Shown here piece after piece: positions 1-5,831 of a stretch of 14,788 nt of DNA (the stretch's first letter is position 1; each line of letters starts with the position of its first letter). Under the pieces are notes generated by a model that was not told the DNA's origin, made no database searches, and was given only the letters and a program-made list of their open reading frames with translations. Both the position numbers and the translations under genes were made by a program. Source of the stretch: Anaerolineae bacterium (GTDB lineage Bacteria; Chloroflexota; Anaerolineae; JACIWR01); the NCBI GenBank assembly GCA_021162125.1, contig JAGGZG010000303.1, positions 1 through 14,788 on the forward strand, written 5' to 3'.

Positions 1-51
1 CAGCACCAGCGTCAGGCTAACCACCATAGCCAGTGCAAGTTTCTTTCTCAC
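1..51 (-). CDS. N-terminus of a secreted or membrane protein (partial)
   Basis: This is the beginning of a gene that runs off the left edge of the window. A GTG at 51-49 is preceded by the ribosome binding site AAGGAGG (58-64) at a 6-base spacing. The 17 visible residues, MRKKLALAMVVSLTLVL, are a positively charged n-region followed by a hydrophobic stretch. That is what the start of a Sec signal peptide or lipoprotein signal looks like. No domain is visible, so the product is unknown. A substrate-binding or other exported protein tied to sugar use is an inference from its place 54 bases after the PTS IIB gene. It does not resemble the start of a PTS IIC or IID subunit. Confidence 0.6.
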   Translation of the reverse strand, partial: MRKKLALAMVVSLTLVL

Positions 52-105
52 GAGAATCCTCCTTATTGCTTACGAAACTATGAACATACGAATAACTCGT
101 GCGGA

Positions 106-591
106 TCAAAGCTTGCTTACCAGAGACGCGAAGGAGACGCATTTCTCCCCGGGCACGGTCTGAAGAGTGATCTCCACCCCTTCTTCCATAAGACGTTTCA
201 AAGTCGCAATCTCTTCATCCGACATAGAGATATTCTTGAACACGTTCTTGCGACCCGGAGCAGCCCCGATACCTCCCACGTTCAGGGCCTTGAACTTGAC
301 CCCGCCTTTGTAGAGCTGCTCGGCGACCCGGGGCGATTTGACCAGAACCAAGATTTTGTCTCGGTTCGGAACGTCCTCCCCCAAAGCAGCGATGCCCTCC
401 TGAACATTATACACGTCCACCTTGATACCTGGTGGCGCTGCCAGGCACAGAACATCCTGCATGAAAGAGTCCGCCGCCACATCGTCGTCCACAATCACGA
501 TCCTGTTGGTACGCAGCGCTTTGACCCAGATAGTGACCACCTGTCCATGAATCAGACGGTCGTCAATCCGCACCAAACCTAGTTCAGCGAT
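106..591 (-). CDS. PTS mannose/fructose/sorbose family, IIB component
   Basis: Cytoplasmic phosphotransfer subunit of a mannose-family sugar phosphotransferase system. It takes phosphate from IIA and passes it to the sugar carried through IIC/IID. The motif VRIDDRLIHGQV near the N-terminus holds the phosphorylated histidine, and the later segment LNVGGIG with the C-terminal VPGEK fits the family, as does the length of about 160 residues. I place the start at an ATC codon (591-589). It lies 6 bases after a strong Shine-Dalgarno, AAGGGGGTGA (598-607), and gives MAELGLVRIDDRLIHG with the histidine at position 15, the usual place in this family. The first conventional in-frame start, TTG at 576-574, lies 21 bases from that site and would put the histidine at position 10. 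A stop sits in frame at 600-598. The sugar cannot be told from sequence. Family assignment is secure; the start is less so. Confidence 0.93.
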   Translation of the reverse strand: MAELGLVRIDDRLIHGQVVTIWVKALRTNRIVIVDDDVAADSFMQDVLCLAAPPGIKVDVYNVQEGIAALGEDVPNRDKILVLVKSPRVAEQLYKGGVKFKALNVGGIGAAPGRKNVFKNISMSDEEIATLKRLMEEGVEITLQTVPGEKCVSFASLVSKL

Positions 592-620
592 ATTGCCTCA
601 CCCCCTTTCCATGTTCTACT

Positions 621-634
621 GGTGCACGTGCACC
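621..634. promoter_or_regulatory. 14-bp perfect palindrome, candidate operator
   Basis: GGTGCACGTGCACC is a perfect dyad in the 113-base gap between the PTS IIA and IIB genes, just upstream of the IIB ribosome binding site. I see no convincing -10/-35 pair around it. It could bind a dimeric regulator or form a short RNA helix. The function is inferred from position only. Confidence 0.35.
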
Positions 635-704
635 CAACTGACCCTCGCGAGACACCCCCGCAGGGCACCATCCGCATCCGAGGCTTCACCTGCCGCCCCG
701 AACC

Positions 705-1100
705 CTACTTATTCAGAAGCGGACCCAGATTCCTGACAGATTCCTTGCCAGCCTGAGTCGCTACCTCTGCCAGATCGGCTGCCGTAGCACCATCCCGCGA
801 CATCAGAGTCTCGATCAACATCGGCAAATTCAGCCCGGTCACGCACTCGATGTGCGGTTCCCTCACCCGCCGTGCAGCCACGTTATAGGGTGTGCCACCA
901 AACAGGTCAATCAAAATCAGCGTGTCCTCCCGCCCAACATCCTGTAACGCGGCATCTAGTTTAGCCCCGAAACCCTCGGGACTTTCTCCGGCTAACAGAG
1001 ACACCGAATGCACCCCATCCTGAGGCCCGATAATCATCTCCGCCGAGCGAAGCAGCGCATCACCAAACTCACCATGCGTTACCAATACGACCTGAGTCAT
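705..1100 (-). CDS. PTS mannose family, IIA component
   Basis: Cytoplasmic IIA subunit that accepts phosphate from HPr and hands it to IIB. The 131-residue protein matches EIIA-Man in length. The phosphorylated histidine is His9 in VLVTHGEFG. The conserved DLFGGTPYN segment follows at about residues 65-73, and GLNLPML at about 89-95. The ATG start has a modest ribosome binding site (GAGAGGGTG). It lies between the GntR regulator, 78 bases upstream, and IIB, 113 bases downstream. All three probably belong to one inducible sugar-uptake operon whose IIC and IID subunits fall outside the window. It is a stand-alone IIA, not fused to IIB. The substrate is undetermined. Confidence 0.95.
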   Translation of the reverse strand: MTQVVLVTHGEFGDALLRSAEMIIGPQDGVHSVSLLAGESPEGFGAKLDAALQDVGREDTLILIDLFGGTPYNVAARRVREPHIECVTGLNLPMLIETLMSRDGATAADLAEVATQAGKESVRNLGPLLNK

Positions 1101-1178
1101 CCAACACCCTCTCTACGAAGTAATAACACCTTACTCGCCAAAAAGCTATGCCCGAAAGGCGACAAATTTGACCATGAC

Positions 1179-1916
1179 TTAATCCACTGCGTGCAGCTCC
1201 ATGCGCAGCCGGTACCAATCCCCACAATAAGTGGCCCGCGAATGCTCGATAACCCGTCCATCCTCCAGGAACGTGGTACGTTCTGCGCTCAACACCGGAG
1301 CGGGATGGGTCAAATTCAGCAACTTGAGCTCCCTATCGTTGGCCAACACTGCGCGAACAGACTCCTCGGCCCTGGCCAACTTGAGCCCATACTCGGAGCG
1401 CAAAATGTGAAACAGCGATTCCTCGGCCAGATTGTATTGCAGGAGATTGGGACATAGATAGTGTGGCAAGAAAGCGGTGTGCAGAGCAAGGGGGACGTTA
1501 TCGACCAGGCGGAGGCGCTCAACCTTGACTACTTCCACGTCCTCACCCACGCGCAATATCGTCCTCAGCTCCGGCCATGGTAGGATCAGACTGGCTTCCA
1601 GAAGGACAGTAGAAGGAACAGCCCCCAGATGACGGACGTCCTCGGTAAAGCCGGCCAGGGAAACCCGCACATCGAGGCTGGGTCTGGGCTCAGCCACAAA
1701 TGTGCCTTTGCTGGGAGTGGTATACACTAACCCGGCTCGGTTCAGCTCATCGAGGGCCTGACGCACCGTCACCCGGCTGACGCCGAATTTTTCACATAGT
1801 TGACGTTCAGAAGGGAGCCGTTCATGAGGACGCCACTCGCCACGGGCGATCCGGGCCGCCAGCGCGTCCTTGAGTTGCAGATAAAGGGGAACTGAGCTAT
1901 CTTTGACGAGACTCAT
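1179..1916 (-). CDS. GntR family transcriptional regulator (HutC/UTRA type)
   Basis: DNA-binding repressor or activator with an effector-binding UTRA domain. In 245 residues, the winged helix-turn-helix spans roughly 10-75 and holds the family hallmark LPSERQLCEKFGVSRVTVRQ (34-53) and the wing SKGTFV (69-74). A UTRA-like domain covers about 90-235, ending in RATYCGDWYRL. The ATG at 1916 follows GGGGAGGT (1921-1928). An in-frame ATG 24 bases upstream, at 1940, lacks such a site, so I prefer 1916. The gene sits just upstream of PTS IIA/IIB, so it probably senses a sugar phosphate and controls that operon and itself through the site at 1994-2003. UTRA-type GntR proteins commonly bind phosphorylated sugars or amino sugars; the ligand here is unknown. 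Confidence 0.93.
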   Translation of the reverse strand: MSLVKDSSVPLYLQLKDALAARIARGEWRPHERLPSERQLCEKFGVSRVTVRQALDELNRAGLVYTTPSKGTFVAEPRPSLDVRVSLAGFTEDVRHLGAVPSTVLLEASLILPWPELRTILRVGEDVEVVKVERLRLVDNVPLALHTAFLPHYLCPNLLQYNLAEESLFHILRSEYGLKLARAEESVRAVLANDRELKLLNLTHPAPVLSAERTTFLEDGRVIEHSRATYCGDWYRLRMELHAVD

Positions 1917-1993
1917 CCGGACCTCCCCATCGAGGCGCATCTTGCTCAGGCGGAAAAACTTCAGGAGAGAAGAAAGTAGAAGTGGTTATTACC

Positions 1994-2003
1994 GGTACAT
2001 ACC
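1994..2003. promoter_or_regulatory. Candidate GntR/HutC operator
   Basis: GGTACATACC has perfect 4-base arms (GGTA/TACC). Its core GTACATAC differs at one position from the HutC-subfamily consensus GT-N-TA-N-AC. It overlaps the expected transcription start of the promoter at 2005-2033, directly upstream of the GntR gene, so autoregulation is likely. No binding data exist here; the function is inferred. Confidence 0.5.
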
Positions 2004-2004
2004 A

Positions 2005-2033
2005 ATTATACTACACAAAATTCCAATTGGCAA
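2005..2033 (-). promoter_or_regulatory. Sigma-70-type promoter of the gntR-PTS operon
   Basis: On the minus strand the -35 box is TTGCCA (2028-2033) and the -10 box is a perfect TATAAT (2005-2010), with a 17-base spacer. The likely start point is near 1998, leaving a leader of about 80 bases before the gntR ATG. A perfect palindrome CCAATTGG (2023-2030) overlaps the -35 box. CCAATT recurs at 2002-2007, 21 bases (two helical turns) away, and may be a second regulatory element. Confidence 0.72.
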
Positions 2034-2066
2034 ATAATTCTGCGACGGGGGAGCTGAAAGCCTACC

Positions 2067-2660
2067 CTACCTATCACGGGCCAGCATTCGGGCCAGATCG
2101 AGATCGGCGGGCGTGTTGACATTGAAGAACGAGAGATGCTTCGGATCCAAGATGTCTATTTCCCGCTGATCAACGTACCGCACCCGAACCTCTGGAAAAA
2201 ACTCCACGATCCGCCGCCCGCCACGGGCCAGCACCCGCTCAATGGGCTTCAGGCAGGCCCTGGAATAGATGGCATGGAGAGGCTCGAGCAAGTCCCCCAT
2301 GCGGGGGACCACTACGTCCTGCCCTGGTGTCAGGAGAGCCATATAGCGCAAGAGCTTGAGATCGAGGAAGGGCATGTCACAGGCCACCACCAGGCTGTAC
2401 TCGTGGCGAGCAGCGAGCAGCCCGGAGTACAACCCACCCAACGCCCCCTGGCCGGGCTGGACGTCCCCCACCATGCGCAGCCCCAGATAAGCGAACTGTT
2501 TCGGAGTGTTGGTCACCAACAGCACGTCATCCCCGATTTTGACCATACGCTCCACTATGCGCTCAATAATGGGCTGCCCACCGATTTCCAGGAATGCCTT
2601 GTCCATCCCGAGGCGGGTGTTCCGCCCGCCAGCCAGCACGATACAACTGAGAACTTGCAT
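2067..2660 (-). CDS. mobA: Molybdenum cofactor guanylyltransferase MobA
   Basis: Transfers GMP from GTP to molybdopterin to make the guanine dinucleotide form of the molybdenum cofactor. The nucleotide-binding signature LAGGRNTRLGMDKAFL is at residues 9-24, with the catalytic-type lysine at 21. A metal-binding CDMPF motif follows at 94-98, and the C-terminal FFNVNTPADL is typical of the family. The 197-residue length fits bacterial MobA. I choose ATG 2660, which follows GAGGAAGGG by about 10 bases, over an in-frame TTG at 2681 that would put that site inside the gene. It lies downstream of degV, and mobB sits one gene further up. This suggests a molybdoenzyme elsewhere in the genome. Related NTP-transferases such as MocA are possible but less likely with MobB nearby. 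Confidence 0.9.
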   Translation of the reverse strand: MQVLSCIVLAGGRNTRLGMDKAFLEIGGQPIIERIVERMVKIGDDVLLVTNTPKQFAYLGLRMVGDVQPGQGALGGLYSGLLAARHEYSLVVACDMPFLDLKLLRYMALLTPGQDVVVPRMGDLLEPLHAIYSRACLKPIERVLARGGRRIVEFFPEVRVRYVDQREIDILDPKHLSFFNVNTPADLDLARMLARDR

Positions 2661-2729
2661 CCGCCCGTCGCCCTTCCTCAATCACGAGTGAGTTTTCCCA
2701 TACTGGCACGTGGGGATGGTTCACGTTCA

Positions 2730-3587
2730 TCATAAGGGATAATAGCACACTCCCACCGTCCCCGGCCCGGTGTGCACTCCCAGCGCCGGCGATAGCTCTG
2801 CGACCAAAGTCTCCACGCAGGTCAGTCGCTCCTCGACGAGACGACGCAGCTTCTCAACCTCCTGAGGAGCAGCAGCGTGGACGAAAGCCACTTTCACCCG
2901 CCCCAGATGTCCTACCGCCTCCTCCATCATCTCAGCAATACGCCGGTAGGCCCTGGCGCGACTGCGGGCCGTGCCCAAGGGAATGATGACCCCATCCTCC
3001 ATGCCGATGAGGGGCTTGATGCGCAGCAACGAGCCCACCAGATGTTGGGCCCGGCCAATGCGCCCGCCCATGTACAAATAGCGCAGGGTGTCAGCCGTCT
3101 GGATCATGTGCGTCTTGGGGATGAGTTGGCGCACGCAGTCTATCACACTCTCAAAGCTCGCCCCGTCCAGCGCTGCCCGCGCGGCCTCGATCACCATCCA
3201 CCCCTGGCAAAGGGATACGTTACGGCTGTCTATCACCTCGATGCGCACATCGGGCAACAGATCGCGAGCCATATCCCGGGCAGCCACGGCCGCCTGATAT
3301 GCCCCGCTGCCCAGCGACGTCATGTGCACGCTCACAATCTCGCGCGTGCGCTGAGCCATCTCACGGACAGCCTGCAAATAATCCCCCGGCCCTGGGCTGG
3401 CGGTCGTGGGCAGTTTTGTGGCCGTGGGCAGCCAGCGGAAGAACTCCTCACGCTGCACGTCCACCAAATCGCGCAGGGTCTCCATACCCCGGTGGATGTA
3501 GTAGGGCACCACCTTGATGTTGTACTTCTCGATCAGCGCTTCTGGGATACTGGCACAGCTATCCGTCAGCACGCCAACTACAGACAT
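2730..3587 (-). CDS. DegV family fatty-acid-binding protein
   Basis: DegV/FakB-type protein. Characterised members bind a fatty acid and present it to the kinase FakA for phosphorylation in the cytoplasm. Seen in 285 residues: N-terminal GVLTDSCASIP (5-15), TSLGSGAYQAA (90-100, the fatty-acid-binding loop equivalent), VIDSRNVSLCQG (118-129), then GGRIGRA and LLRIKPLIG, and C-terminal HTGPGTVGV. All are family landmarks in the expected order. The ATG at 3587 follows AGGAGGT by 5 bases. An in-frame upstream start at 3620 would place that site inside the gene. No FakA homologue is in view, so a link to fatty-acid kinase is family knowledge, not context. It lies between mobB and mobA without an obvious connection to cofactor synthesis. 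Confidence 0.93.
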   Translation of the reverse strand: MSVVGVLTDSCASIPEALIEKYNIKVVPYYIHRGMETLRDLVDVQREEFFRWLPTATKLPTTASPGPGDYLQAVREMAQRTREIVSVHMTSLGSGAYQAAVAARDMARDLLPDVRIEVIDSRNVSLCQGWMVIEAARAALDGASFESVIDCVRQLIPKTHMIQTADTLRYLYMGGRIGRAQHLVGSLLRIKPLIGMEDGVIIPLGTARSRARAYRRIAEMMEEAVGHLGRVKVAFVHAAAPQEVEKLRRLVEERLTCVETLVAELSPALGVHTGPGTVGVCYYPL

Positions 3588-3655
3588 GGCACACCTCCTG
3601 AAACTACTTTTGTTATACAAAACATAACGCGGCTTCCGGCCGCAACCAATCCAGG

Positions 3656-3727
3656 GGACGCAGATGAACGCGGATGAACGCCGATTTTTACATTTTTATC
3701 TGCGAAAATCTGCGTCAATCTGCGTCC
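3656..3727. repeat. Imperfect inverted repeat built from ACGCAGAT units
   Basis: Two 30-base arms (3656-3685 and 3698-3727) flank a 12-base T-rich loop. Each arm contains three tandem copies of an ACGCAGAT-like unit, and the arms match at about 23 of 30 positions. The element fills much of the 209-base gap between mobB and degV and would fold into a long hairpin. Repeats of this look are dispersed in many environmental bacterial genomes, so it is probably a REP-like or MITE-like unit. It might also act as a transcription attenuator. No protein is encoded. Confidence 0.7.
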
Positions 3728-3796
3728 GAAAAATTCTCGCGCATAACGCAAATCTTGTAGGGCAATTCTATAACGCGGCAAATCCGCTTCTAACTT

Positions 3797-4300
3797 CTAT
3801 CTTCCATCTGAACCATGCAGGAAATGAGCCTCCAGCAATGAGGCAACACTCGCTGCGTCATTCGGATCGAACTGCGGGACATCCAGATCAAGGGGCTGAT
3901 TGGTTACCAGCGCTATCAATTTATCGGGAGTGCTTAGCAACTCGTTCCCTCCTTCCCCCCGGAAGACCTCAATCTTGGGCTTGTCGCTGCGTTTGTACCC
4001 TTCGGCGAGAATGAGATCCACGCCTGTGATGCGCGCGGCTACCTCGTCGAGGGTAAGCTCCCGCTCCAGGCGCTCTATCAGAGCCAGCTTGCCCGGCGAG
4101 GAAATGACTACTACATCGCTCCCTGCCCGGGCGTGACGCCAGCTATCCTTGCCCGGCTTATCCAACTGGAAACCGTGGACGTTGTGCTTGATCGTCCCCA
4201 CACGGTATCCCCGCCGTTTCAGCTCCGCGATCAATTTCTCCAGAAAAGTGGTTTTTCCCACGCCTGATTCGCCCACTATGCATACTACAGGTATCATCAT
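3797..4300 (-). CDS. mobB: Molybdopterin-guanine dinucleotide biosynthesis adaptor MobB
   Basis: GTP-binding partner of MobA in the last step of bis-MGD or MGD formation. The 167-residue protein begins with VVCIVGESGVGKTTFLEKLI, a Walker A loop at residues 10-18. It continues with TIKHNVHGFQLDKPGKDSWRH, the MobB signature (His and GKDS), then an AGSD segment and VDLILAEGYKRSDKPKIEVFR. These are conserved MobB blocks in order. Two adjacent ATG codons open the gene; the first, at 4300, follows GAGGTG by 5 bases. It lies 55 bases after miaA and probably belongs to the yraN-miaA transcript. Its functional partner mobA is separated from it by degV. Confidence 0.95.
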   Translation of the reverse strand: MMIPVVCIVGESGVGKTTFLEKLIAELKRRGYRVGTIKHNVHGFQLDKPGKDSWRHARAGSDVVVISSPGKLALIERLERELTLDEVAARITGVDLILAEGYKRSDKPKIEVFRGEGGNELLSTPDKLIALVTNQPLDLDVPQFDPNDAASVASLLEAHFLHGSDGR

Positions 4301-4355
4301 GCAGCACCTCTGCGATGGGCTCTAGCCAGTCTAACATCAGTATGCATCGTCCCAC

Positions 4356-5318
4356 TCAGCCTCCCTGCCCCACGAATTCCCGCACTACCGCCTCGATCTC
4401 TCCCGGAGGAATTACCTCCACATCAAACCAGCGAATACGCTCGTCATCCAGGCGGAACCAATTGTACTGCTGGCGGACGAAGCGACGGGTCTCCCGCTTG
4501 ATCAGGTGCACGGCCTCGTCCAGAGAAATCTCACCGCGCAGATATGCCCCAATCTGCCGGTAGCCCAGCCCAGACATGGAAGGCAGCTCGTAATCGTATC
4601 CGCGCGCGACGAGAGACTGCACCTCGGCCACCAGCCCGGCGGCTAACATGCGATCCACGCGCTCGTCAATGCGCCGGTACAGGGACGGGCGGGGCATGGT
4701 CAGCCCAATTTGCAGGATGCGGTACGGCGGCGGACGGCGGCGTTGCAGATCGGAGATGCGCTCACCGGTACACAGACAAACCTCCAGGGCACGGACCACT
4801 CGCCGCACGTTGCGGGGATCAATGCGCTCGGCTGCGACCGGATCAAGCGCGCTCAGGCGGGCGTGTAGCGCCTCCGAACCCTGGGCCTCGGCCTGGCGAT
4901 AGAGTTCGTCACGGAGCTCCTGGTCAGGAGGAACGCGGGGGATGCCCCACCCCTCGACCACCGCCCGCACGTATTGTCCACTGCCACCGACCAGCAGCGG
5001 CAGTCGCCCACGGGCGAGCACATCGCTAATCGCGGCGTAGGCCATGGTCTGGTACTGGGCCAGACCGAAGGGTTCATCGGGATCTACCACGTCAATCAGG
5101 TGATGGGGGACAAGCCGGCGTTCTTCGAGGGTCGGCTTAGCCGTGCCGATGTCCATCCCTCGGTATACCTGCCGCGAGTCGGCAGACACCACTTCAGCGT
5201 CCAATGTCTGGCCCAGGCGCAGGGCCAAGGATGTCTTGCCCACCGCCGTTGGCCCGACGATCACTATCAAGGGCGAACGTTGACGCTGATCACTCTCACT
5301 ACGCGAAGGCAGATTCAT
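4356..5318 (-). CDS. miaA: tRNA dimethylallyltransferase MiaA
   Basis: Adds an isopentenyl group from dimethylallyl diphosphate to N6 of A37 in tRNAs that read UNN codons. The 320-residue protein carries the P-loop GPTAVGKTS at 22-30, ADSRQVYRGMDIGTAKP at 46-62, and HHLID at 72-76. It also has GGSGQY at 111-116 (usually GGTGLY) and NVRRVVRALEV, followed by the C-terminal MSGLGYRQIGAYL block. Length and order are normal for the family. Its ATG overlaps the yraN stop as ATGA and follows GAGGGACG. Translational coupling with yraN is therefore likely. Confidence 0.97.
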   Translation of the reverse strand: MNLPSRSESDQRQRSPLIVIVGPTAVGKTSLALRLGQTLDAEVVSADSRQVYRGMDIGTAKPTLEERRLVPHHLIDVVDPDEPFGLAQYQTMAYAAISDVLARGRLPLLVGGSGQYVRAVVEGWGIPRVPPDQELRDELYRQAEAQGSEALHARLSALDPVAAERIDPRNVRRVVRALEVCLCTGERISDLQRRRPPPYRILQIGLTMPRPSLYRRIDERVDRMLAAGLVAEVQSLVARGYDYELPSMSGLGYRQIGAYLRGEISLDEAVHLIKRETRRFVRQQYNWFRLDDERIRWFDVEVIPPGEIEAVVREFVGQGG

Positions 5319-5686
5319 CGTCCCTCAATCGCGTTTGGAAGATGGGTGACGCGGAGAAGTTGTCCACGGGGGGTCAATTCCACGGCCACCACGTCAATCT
5401 GCCAGTCGCCGGCCCACTCATGCTCCTGCACGTATGCCTGAGCTACCTCGGCCAACCGCGCCTGTTTGGCCGAGGTGATGGATTCCTCGGGAGTACCGTA
5501 AGCGTTACCCCGTCTGGTGCGCACCTCGACGAACACGAGCTGGCCGTCGCGCTCAGTCACGAGGTCCATTTCGCCTACGTTGGAATAGCGGTAATTGCGC
5601 GCACGAATCACGTAGCCCCGTTCCTGCAAATAACGGGCCGCCAGATCTTCTCCCCACTGCCCTAACTGCTTCCGTGCCCGGCTCAT
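5315..5686 (-). CDS. yraN: YraN / UPF0102 family nuclease-like protein
   Basis: Small protein of the UPF0102 family, which has a PD-(D/E)XK nuclease-like fold; a role in processing branched DNA has been proposed but is not settled. The 123-residue protein shows the N-terminal GQWGEDLAARYLQERGY (9-25), then NVGEMDLVTE (36-45) and LVFVEVRTRRG (50-60). In the last block the usual EVK of the active site is EVR. The ATG at 5686 follows GGAGGGGACG. An in-frame upstream start would reach back past the promoter. The stop overlaps the miaA start by four bases. First gene of a transcript with miaA and mobB. Confidence 0.92.
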   Translation of the reverse strand: MSRARKQLGQWGEDLAARYLQERGYVIRARNYRYSNVGEMDLVTERDGQLVFVEVRTRRGNAYGTPEESITSAKQARLAEVAQAYVQEHEWAGDWQIDVVAVELTPRGQLLRVTHLPNAIEGR

Positions 5687-5703
5687 CGTCCCCTCCAGGC
5701 CCA

Positions 5704-5732
5704 AAGATACTCCAAACTCGCACAAAAGTCAA
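5704..5732 (-). promoter_or_regulatory. Candidate sigma-70-type promoter of yraN-miaA-mobB
   Basis: On the minus strand TTGACT (5727-5732) and TATCTT (5704-5709) are separated by 17 bases. The predicted start near 5697 leaves a very short leader that just contains the yraN ribosome binding site (5690-5696). The -35 box is good and the -10 box is weak. It lies after two hairpins that separate this unit from the DUF58 gene, which fits a new transcript starting here. Confidence 0.5.
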
Positions 5733-5748
5733 CTCGTAAATCGAGTAA

Positions 5749-5768
5749 GGGCACGGCGCGCCGTACCC
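5749..5768. repeat. 20-bp near-perfect GC-rich palindrome
   Basis: Two 10-base arms meet without a loop around a perfect 12-base core, ACGGCGCGCCGT, with GGG and CCC outside and one mismatched pair. It lies in the 145-base gap between DUF58 and yraN. It looks like a dispersed REP-type palindrome rather than an operator. It is not followed by a T run, so it is not a standard terminator. Confidence 0.5.
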
Positions 5769-5781
5769 CTCGGCGGGACTA

Positions 5782-5812
5782 TCCTCCCGCTGGTTTGGGA
5801 CCTGCGGGAGGA
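5782..5812 (-). terminator. Strong hairpin after the DUF58 gene, possible terminator
   Basis: Arms TCCTCCCGC (5782-5790) and GCGGGAGGA (5804-5812) are perfectly complementary. An inner GGT/ACC pairing extends the stem around a 5-base loop. It begins about 20 bases past the DUF58 stop, at the end of the long upstream gene run. There is no U tract after it on the minus strand. Intrinsic termination would therefore be unusual; it may instead be a 3'-end stabiliser or a repeat. Confidence 0.4.
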
Positions 5813-5831
5813 CCACTACTCCGGGGGCTTC

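Noticed and set aside
1101..1178. Terminator or promoter between gntR and IIA
   Set aside because: A short GCC-TTTCG-GGC stem followed by a few T bases is too weak, and no -10/-35 pair is convincing.
3612..3617. degV promoter at TATAAC
   Set aside because: No acceptable -35 element at the right distance; the match is too weak to list.
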